Source: an uncultured Bacteroidaceae bacterium (GTDB lineage Bacteria > Bacteroidota > Bacteroidia > Bacteroidales > Bacteroidaceae). From it: DNA of 30,138 nucleotides. Positions 25,475 to 30,138 of this stretch are shown in pieces; positions within the stretch are counted from its first letter, which is position 1; the number at the start of each line of letters is the position of its first letter. The stretch spans positions 1 to 30,138 of the forward strand of contig CAKQRW010000039.1 in NCBI GenBank assembly GCA_934271655.1, read 5' to 3'. A program made the position numbers and the translations under genes. Under the pieces are notes generated by a model. That model was given only the letters and a program-made list of their open reading frames with translations, was not told the origin of the DNA and searched no databases.

Positions 25475-26179
25475 CTATTTCTCAAAGTGCTGATAGTCCT
25501 TCAGGGTGCGCCAGTCGCCTCCCCAGCGAAAACCGTGCTCTTTGAAGAGCTTGTAGCAGAGGTCGCTGTGGTCAATAAGCCTGTATGGCACCCCCTGTCT
25601 GTGCTTGCGGTCAGCAAAGGGATGGGCTGAGGGCGGACTCACTGTGGTGCGTCCGTTGCGGGTCTTCACGCACGGATTGTAGAGTGGGTTGATGTCTATC
25701 GCGCGTCCGCGGCTGTGGTTGGACAGGCTGGCCGATCCAGCCACACACCTGTAGTTGAAGCATGATGTGTTGTTGGCCGACATGGAGCGTACGTCATCGG
25801 CATCGTAGTCGTCAGCCAGTCTTATGCGCTCGATGGGGTAGTGGGCTATGAAGAGTTGGCGGAAGATGTCGAGAAGGTCGGCGGCTATGTCTTTGTGGCA
25901 CACCAGCTCTCCGTGGCAGATGGAACCGTCGGCCGTGTAGTGCAACAGACGCAGGTAGCGCAAGTCGCTGCGAGGGATGGGGCAGCCAGCCTTGTAGCTT
26001 TTGCCTTGCATTCTCTTGAATACGGCATCGCTGATTTCTTTTGCCGTGAAACTTTGGCTCAGTTTGTTCTCAGCCGCTATGCTGTCGCTTGCAGTTACAG
26101 CTTGCTTGGCCTGGACTGGCAATATGGCGACTGTTGTCATCACCATTGACATGGCAGTTGCTGCTAAAGTCTTTTTCAT
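25475..26179 (-). CDS. Secreted M15-type peptidase (D-alanyl-D-alanine carboxypeptidase-like)
   Basis: 234 residues with an N-terminal signal peptide (MKKTLAATAMSMVMTTVAIL, cleavage near VQAKQ). After a ~55-residue lead the catalytic domain resembles extensin/M15C peptidases: SNHSRGRAIDINPLYNP supplies the zinc His and Asp (HxxGxAxD), and FRWGGDWRTLKDYQHFE supplies the second zinc His (QHFE) near the C-terminus. It probably cuts peptide cross-bridges of periplasmic peptidoglycan. Two cysteines (TSCFNYRC) near the active region may form a disulfide. No neighbour shares its strand closely; it is likely monocistronic. No -7 box was found upstream. Confidence 0.92.
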   Translation of the reverse strand: MKKTLAATAMSMVMTTVAILPVQAKQAVTASDSIAAENKLSQSFTAKEISDAVFKRMQGKSYKAGCPIPRSDLRYLRLLHYTADGSICHGELVCHKDIAADLLDIFRQLFIAHYPIERIRLADDYDADDVRSMSANNTSCFNYRCVAGSASLSNHSRGRAIDINPLYNPCVKTRNGRTTVSPPSAHPFADRKHRQGVPYRLIDHSDLCYKLFKEHGFRWGGDWRTLKDYQHFEK

Positions 26180-26469
26180 GGTGCTATGGATTTTTTTTTG
26201 CGTTATGTTATGCTGTACTATTTATAAGTAGCTTATATGTAGTAGCGTTGTATTGTTGTATTGTATGTGTTGTTATTACATAGTGGTGTCGAATCATGCC
26301 GTATGGTGATGCCATATTATATTGCGGAGAATATCCTCTCAAGGCAGCGCGCTTGTCGTGCTACTTACCTTTCACAAATTTGTAATAGTCTTGTAATCGT
26401 TCTGTCACAACATATCCGTTACTTTGCATCGTCAATGGGAGGCAAACCATCCCTCCTGTTGGGTAGAGT

Positions 26470-26583
26470 ATGATTATGAATATTGAAAAAGCAAGATTGA
26501 TTCAGAAGATCTATAATTACTTCAGGTTGACAGCCCTCGTCGCAGGACTCATTTCTTTGTATGTGTTTTGCTTCGCAGAGTAA
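26470..26583 (+). CDS. Possible 37-residue membrane peptide
   Basis: ATG ATT ATG opens a 37-codon frame ending TAA at 26581-26583; the third codon (26476) is an alternative start. The peptide has a basic amphipathic head (EKARLIQKIYNYFR) and one hydrophobic segment (LTALVAGLISLYVFCFA). A near -7 box, TTACTTTG (26419-26426), lies about 45 bases upstream, without a good -33. Plausible as a small membrane protein but there is no homology evidence; it could be chance. Confidence 0.45.
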   Translation: MIMNIEKARLIQKIYNYFRLTALVAGLISLYVFCFAE

Positions 26584-26841
26584 ACCTCATGCAAAAATAC
26601 TAACAATTATGTTCACGTGCAAGCATTTGCCTGTATAAATGGTGTGGAGGCGTGTTCGGATAGCGTGCTGAAGTTGTTGCTGTGGGTCTTTTGGGACATA
26701 TCAGAATAATCGGAGTAAATAAACTTGTCCATGGTAAAAGCTTTCTATGTACAACCCTGTCAAAGAACTCGCAAAATGTTAAAAGATACCCTGGGCGCAA
26801 AGATTTTCAAAATATAATTCTTTAATCTCAACAACTTTCTT

Positions 26842-26849
26842 TATCTTTG
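26842..26849 (+). promoter_or_regulatory. -7 box for the UpxY-like gene and RT
   Basis: TATCTTTG is a perfect TAnnTTTG; the corresponding -33 region is T-rich but lacks a clear TTTG. Transcription would begin near 26856, about 14 bases before the TTG start of the UpxY-like frame, and the same transcript could continue into the reverse transcriptase. Confidence 0.65.
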
Positions 26850-26869
26850 TGGCTGGTAATTGACGATTC

Positions 26870-27646
26870 TTGCAAGGAAAAGTCTATTGGTTTTTCATCA
26901 AACCTTTGAATACAACATTGGAAGATAATACCAAACAGCCTCCAGCGGCAGACGCTTCATTGTATAATGGGCAACCTACCGACACAGGTTCATCGTGTCC
27001 AAGTGCAAGACTTACCTCTTGTACGCCCTCCATCTCCCAGAACAAAGGTGGAGTGTCGGTAGTGAATGTGCCTTCTGGAAAAAGGCAATGGTTCGTATTG
27101 CGAGTTACGTATGGACGTATTGTCAAGACAAAAGCATTCGTAGAAGATAATGGACACGAATGTTATGTTCCTTTGAGATATAAAGAGATTAGGACACATG
27201 GTAAGAAGCGAATCGCCACTGAGCCTCTTCTTCCATCATTTCTCTTTGTTCATGCTACAGCAGAACAAGTAGCCTCTTTTTTGCAAGAAAAGAGCATCAA
27301 GTCTCTTGAAAGTCGAGCTTTGTTGAGCTACTATTACGACCATACCTCACATCGTGAAAATGCACCAACCAAGAATCCTCCTCTTGTCACTGCTGATACA
27401 ACTATGGATAATTTCATCCGTTTAACCTCCACACATAATCCTCATGTCATTCCTGTGACTTAGGAGAACATCAGGTATAAGTTAGGAGATGAAATCGTTA
27501 TTACAGATGGAGACTTCAAAAATATACATGGCCGAGTGGCAAGAATTGCAGGACAGCGGAGGGTCGTGGTCGAATCGTTTGATGGTTGCTTGGTGGCAAC
27601 GGCTTATATACCGAGGGAGGCGATGAAACCGAATGTCGAACATTAA
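26870..27646 (+). pseudogene. UpxY-type NusG-like antiterminator interrupted by an amber codon
   Basis: The frame from TTG 26870 encodes a 72-residue variable head and a NusG N-terminal (NGN) domain (residues ~73-197: QWFVLRVTYGR, HECYVPLRYKE, EPLLPSFLFVHAT, LLSYYYDHTS, NFIRLTSTHNPHVIPVT). TAG follows at 27461-27463. In the same frame after it are 60 codons of an ordinary KOW domain (YKLGDEIVITDGDFKNIHGR, then VARIAGQRRVVVESF), ending TAA at 27644. So one substitution (GAG to TAG would suffice) appears to have split a gene of normal UpxY size. UpxY proteins travel with RNA polymerase and prevent termination in capsule operons. The product may be an NGN-only fragment, or full-length if TAG is suppressed. 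There is no good restart codon after the TAG. The RT gene starts 15 bases later. Confidence 0.85.
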
Positions 27647-27661
27647 ATCATTATAATATCT

Positions 27662-29341
27662 ATGGCTGAAAAGACGAAAAATATACTTAGCCTTAATCAT
27701 GCAGAAGCAATGGATTTCTTTTTGAAATCAGAACAGTATCATGGATTTGAGTTGCCTGAATATTTCGTATTCGATGAATTGCTTCAAAATGTAAAGAGAG
27801 CGATTGGCGAAACGCCCTATGAAGAGTGCTTGCAAGATGGCAAGTCACCAGAGCAATCGCTAGATGTAAATCTTGATATTTTGCTAAACAAGGATGGACG
27901 CTATGCCGTTCGCCCCATTATCCTTGCAAATCCATTTCTCTACTGTTTCCTTGTCAGAGAAATTTGTAATGAGAAATCATGGACGATTATTAAGCAACTC
28001 TTTGAGAAGTTTAATGTGCCGCATATTACATCTTGCGCTCTACCTGTTATTCCGAAAGAGAGAGAGCCGTTCCATAAGTCTACGACCATCCTGAATTGGT
28101 GGAGCTCCATGGAACAGCGAAGCATCGAATTGTCTTTGGAGTATCGTTACATGTTCGTCACGGACATCACAAACTGCTATGGTTCGGTAAATCCACAAGC
28201 GTTTGATTGGGCATTCTCATTCAAGGGTACGGAGCATGAGCAGAAAACAGAAAATCCGATAGCCAAGAATATCCAAAAATACCTTCGCGCCTTCCAACAA
28301 GGGCGAAATATTGGCATTCCGCAGGGCTGCGCTATATTCGACTTTGTTGGTGAAATAGTCCTCGGCTATTCTGACTTGTTGCTTCATGAAGCAATAAAAA
28401 GAGAAGGCGTCAAGGCTTCATACGAGATTATTCGTTACCGAGACGACTATCGTATATTCTGCAACGATAAGGACGAGCTTGAAAAGATTTCATATATCCT
28501 TCAACACGTGCTGGAGAGCTTGAACTTCCGCATGAACAGCAAGAAAACCAAGATCAGCTATAGTATTGTTACAGACGCTATTAAGTCCGACAAACTTGCA
28601 TATGTCTACAACACACCTATATTTAACAAGAAAGGCTGCGACTTCGACAGTTTTGAGAAACACCTTCTCTACATTCTGATGTTTGCCCGCCAATATCCCG
28701 ATAGCGGTTCTATCAAGATCATGCTATCAGATATAGACAAACGCATGGAGGAGTGGCTAAAGCCTTATGAAGAGGAAGCAGTCACAAGTCAACTTTCTGA
28801 AGACGGTGAACCAAAGAAAGAAAAGGTAACCAAACAACGCCGGCTTGTAGGTGGCAGCATCCGGGCTATGTCGGCAGTGTGCACTCAAATAGCTTTGGAA
28901 AATGTCGGCTGTTGCCATTATGCTTTGCGTGTTATAAGCAGAATGGTTGATTCGCTGAAAGATGAAAAAGAGAAAGAAGCAATCATCCGTCTCGTTTATT
29001 CCAAGCTTTGTGATCAACCGAACTCTGACTACAACCAGCTTTGGCTCCAGAACATCACGTATCAGCAAGACAGGAAGAACGGCTTATCGCCATACAAGAT
29101 GAAGTTGTGCTGTGTTGTGGCAGGGGACAAGGGCGTGGAGTTGTGGAATAATGAGTGGGTGAAGCCTAAGCTCTTGTCGGATATGAATGTAAATATTATT
29201 GTAGATGAAGAGATATTGAAGAATGTCACGCCTGTGATTACGTTTAGGGAGACCAGAAAGTATAACGAATGCCAATATTATCTACCGACAGAAGATGAAA
29301 TTCAAGATTCTGTGATAGTAGCCACCTTTAGATGGGACTAA
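27662..29341 (+). CDS. Reverse transcriptase of the unknown-group / defence-associated type
   Basis: 559 residues. RT motifs in order: an RPI motif in YAVRPIILANPFLYCFLVRE (81-100), motif A FVTDITNCYGS (165-175, catalytic Asp168), motif B GIPQGCAIFDFVGEIVLGY (218-236) and motif C RYRDDYRIF (258-266, Asp261-Asp262). All three catalytic aspartates are present, so the enzyme should be active. About 290 C-terminal residues without a recognised domain follow, ending in ITFRETRKYNECQYYLPT. No maturase X domain, HNH nuclease or retron-specific motif is seen. The pattern resembles UG/Abi-like RTs, several of which (DRT systems) defend against phage; I cannot assign a class. It lies 15 bases after the UpxY-like gene, and the DNA is more AT-rich than the his/pot regions, consistent with acquisition. 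Confidence 0.9.
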   Translation: MAEKTKNILSLNHAEAMDFFLKSEQYHGFELPEYFVFDELLQNVKRAIGETPYEECLQDGKSPEQSLDVNLDILLNKDGRYAVRPIILANPFLYCFLVREICNEKSWTIIKQLFEKFNVPHITSCALPVIPKEREPFHKSTTILNWWSSMEQRSIELSLEYRYMFVTDITNCYGSVNPQAFDWAFSFKGTEHEQKTENPIAKNIQKYLRAFQQGRNIGIPQGCAIFDFVGEIVLGYSDLLLHEAIKREGVKASYEIIRYRDDYRIFCNDKDELEKISYILQHVLESLNFRMNSKKTKISYSIVTDAIKSDKLAYVYNTPIFNKKGCDFDSFEKHLLYILMFARQYPDSGSIKIMLSDIDKRMEEWLKPYEEEAVTSQLSEDGEPKKEKVTKQRRLVGGSIRAMSAVCTQIALENVGCCHYALRVISRMVDSLKDEKEKEAIIRLVYSKLCDQPNSDYNQLWLQNITYQQDRKNGLSPYKMKLCCVVAGDKGVELWNNEWVKPKLLSDMNVNIIVDEEILKNVTPVITFRETRKYNECQYYLPTEDEIQDSVIVATFRWD

Positions 29342-29464
29342 AAACGAAAATCAATAAATTGCTTGTTAAATTACAGTAGCTCGTTTATTCTGCTCGCCCA
29401 AAGTTTTACATAGTCAATACATCTTTGACTATATATCAACAGGTTGCCATTTAAGATTTGTGGC

Positions 29465-29563
29465 TCATCCGAAATTTTGAGTGATGCGATAGTTGTGCAA
29501 TGCATATAGCTTAAGTTTGAAATATCTTTCATCCCTAAAGCTGTATGCATTTCGCTTCACCAC
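29465..29563 (-). pseudogene. C-terminal remnant of an ISL3-like transposase
   Basis: On the minus strand a 32-codon frame reads KRNAYSFRDERYFKLKLYAL and ends at a stop shortly after (stop complement 29465-29467). It resembles the C-terminal end of ISL3-family transposases, which commonly reads AYGFRDxxYFKLKILA. An in-frame TAG lies just upstream at 29564-29566 and no other transposase motif is visible, so this is a decayed fragment. Recognition is by eye over about 20 residues. Confidence 0.5.
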
Positions 29564-29639
29564 CTATTCACTTTTATATTTTATCGTTTACTGATGGGGC
29601 TTACCGTATGACACGCCTGAAGCTCTATACAAGAACAAC

Positions 29640-29681
29640 AGCAGCGACAGCCCACCTCTATATGAAGCGGCTGTCGCTGCT
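29640..29681 (+). other. Perfect 13-bp hairpin downstream of the RT
   Basis: AGCAGCGACAGCC (29640-29652) and GGCTGTCGCTGCT (29669-29681) are exact inverted repeats flanking a 16-base loop. No T-tract follows, so it may be a strong transcript end, an RNA structural element, or a mobile-element relic. Confidence 0.65.
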
Positions 29682-29795
29682 ATCTTATGCCAATTATTTG
29701 ACTTTTAGCACATAAATATCTGTGAATACTTGTCAATGCATCAGCTTATGACCGTATGCTGAAGCATGTCGTTTTATGTCGTAGATGGCAAAACC

Positions 29796-29870
29796 TAATG
29801 AAACGCTTCTTTAACCCTTACCCTTAACGAAGCGCTTCTTTAGAGTTTAACGAAACTCTTCATCAGAATT
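29796..29870. repeat. Three diverged tandem repeat units
   Basis: Units begin at 29796 (TAATGAAACGCTTCTTTAAC), 29825 (TAACGAAGCGCTTCTTTAGA) and 29848 (TAACGAAACTCTTCATCAGA), lengths about 29, 23 and 23 bases. The second unit includes the palindrome GAAGCGCTTC. Confidence 0.6.
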
Positions 29871-29960
29871 CATGTAAGACTTCCTCTATGGGTGCCTATA
29901 TTACAGTCATGGAAACGCATCAGCAATGAGATGCAGAGTAGCAGTATCAACATGTTTTTG

Positions 29961-29985
29961 GCTCCCTTCGGAGAGCTGTTTTTAT
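29961..29985 (+). terminator. Possible intrinsic terminator with TTCG tetraloop
   Basis: GCTC (29961-29964) pairs with GAGC (29973-29976); after one mismatch a C-G pair closes a TTCG loop, and TGTTTTTAT follows. The stem is short, so the call is tentative; no intact gene directly precedes it. Confidence 0.4.
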
Positions 29986-29999
29986 GAGGTTGTCATGTC

Positions 30000-30091
30000 G
30001 TACGGCATGAGGTGCTATGAACGTACGACATGAGGTGCTATAGTTGTACGACATGAGAGTGCATAGTCGTACGACATGACATCCGATGGTT
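30000..30091. repeat. Four-unit 23-bp tandem array
   Basis: Exactly four 23-base units at 30000-30022, 30023-30045, 30046-30068 and 30069-30091. Each opens with GTACG(A/G)CATGA; units 1 and 2 also share GGTGCTAT, and similarity fades in unit 4. The reverse complement CATGTCGTAC lies at 29994-30003, overlapping the first unit, so the core is part of a near-palindrome. There are no unique spacers, so it is not a CRISPR array. Confidence 0.85.
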
Positions 30092-30138
30092 GTCTGGCAG
30101 CCTTTTCCATTCCTTTTTTCTGAACCAGAATGAACGTA

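Larger units (their letters stand above)
29342..30138. other. Gene-poor 3' region beyond the RT
   Basis: About 800 bases to the window edge with no intact gene. It holds a small hairpin ATAGTCAA/TTGACTAT (29410-29432), a transposase-end remnant, a perfect 13-bp hairpin, a set of diverged tandem repeats, a possible terminator with a cTTCGg tetraloop (29961-29985) and a 23-bp tandem array. Any non-coding RNA serving the RT could lie here or in the UpxY-RT leader. Confidence 0.7.

Noticed and set aside
26613..26817. Short frames of 39 codons (minus, 26613-26732) and 28 codons (plus, 26731-26817) before the UpxY-like gene
   Set aside because: No family resemblance, no clear promoter of their own, and overlapping opposite frames; not supported as genes.
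27461..27463. TAG reassigned to an amino acid
   Set aside because: hisD, the YtxH-like gene and the AlbA_2 gene all stop at TAG at their expected lengths, so TAG is an ordinary stop here.
27662..29341. Retron, group II intron or diversity-generating retroelement RT
   Set aside because: Motif C is YRDD in an RYRDDYRIF context; no maturase or HNH domain, no visible intron RNA ends, no TR/VR repeat pair or Avd-like gene.
30000..30091. CRISPR array
   Set aside because: Repeats are directly adjacent with no unique spacers and no cas gene is in the window.

Overview
The window looks like a chromosomal segment of a Bacteroidota bacterium, most likely Prevotella or a close relative. Support: perfect or near-perfect Bacteroidetes -7 boxes (TAnnTTTG) upstream of several genes, almost no Shine-Dalgarno sequences before starts, a hisG-hisD-hisC-hisB order with a bifunctional HisB, a long PotA, and a UpxY-type NusG paralogue. 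The genus is an inference from protein character, not from a database search.

Layout. 1-73 is a complete tRNA-Gly(GCC) with its own terminator. 500-8916 is a leftward block: a 1298-residue protein with an AlbA_2/Schlafen-type domain, a Kef-type cation:proton antiporter, an AGCS sodium:amino-acid symporter and a SPOR-domain lipoprotein. 9175-10115 is a rightward three-gene envelope cluster (YtxH-like, holin-like, small membrane protein), divergent from the SPOR gene, with recognisable promoters on both sides. 10334-17818 runs rightward: recR, a small membrane protein, a family 2 glycosyltransferase, then hisG, hisD, hisC, hisB, closed by a strong terminator at 17849-17886. 18038-26179 runs leftward: sppA, a CPBP membrane protease, a complete polyamine importer potA-potB-potC-potD with translationally coupled junctions, and an M15-type peptidase.

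The right end (about 26.4-30.1 kb) has a different character: visibly more AT-rich, with a 37-codon membrane peptide, a UpxY/NusG-like gene interrupted by an in-frame amber codon, and 15 bases later a 559-residue reverse transcriptase whose motifs resemble the 'unknown group'/defence-associated RTs rather than group II introns, retrons or DGRs. It is followed by about 800 bases without an intact gene, holding a transposase-end remnant, a perfect 13-bp hairpin, diverged tandem repeats and a four-unit 23-bp tandem array. The RT with its antiterminator-like upstream partner and structured downstream DNA is the best candidate for an undescribed system here.

The rest is mostly core metabolism and envelope physiology: four histidine enzymes (hisA, hisF, hisH and hisI are not in the window), polyamine uptake, ion and alanine transport, and membrane proteolysis. 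All protein identities come from reading motifs by eye; no search was run.
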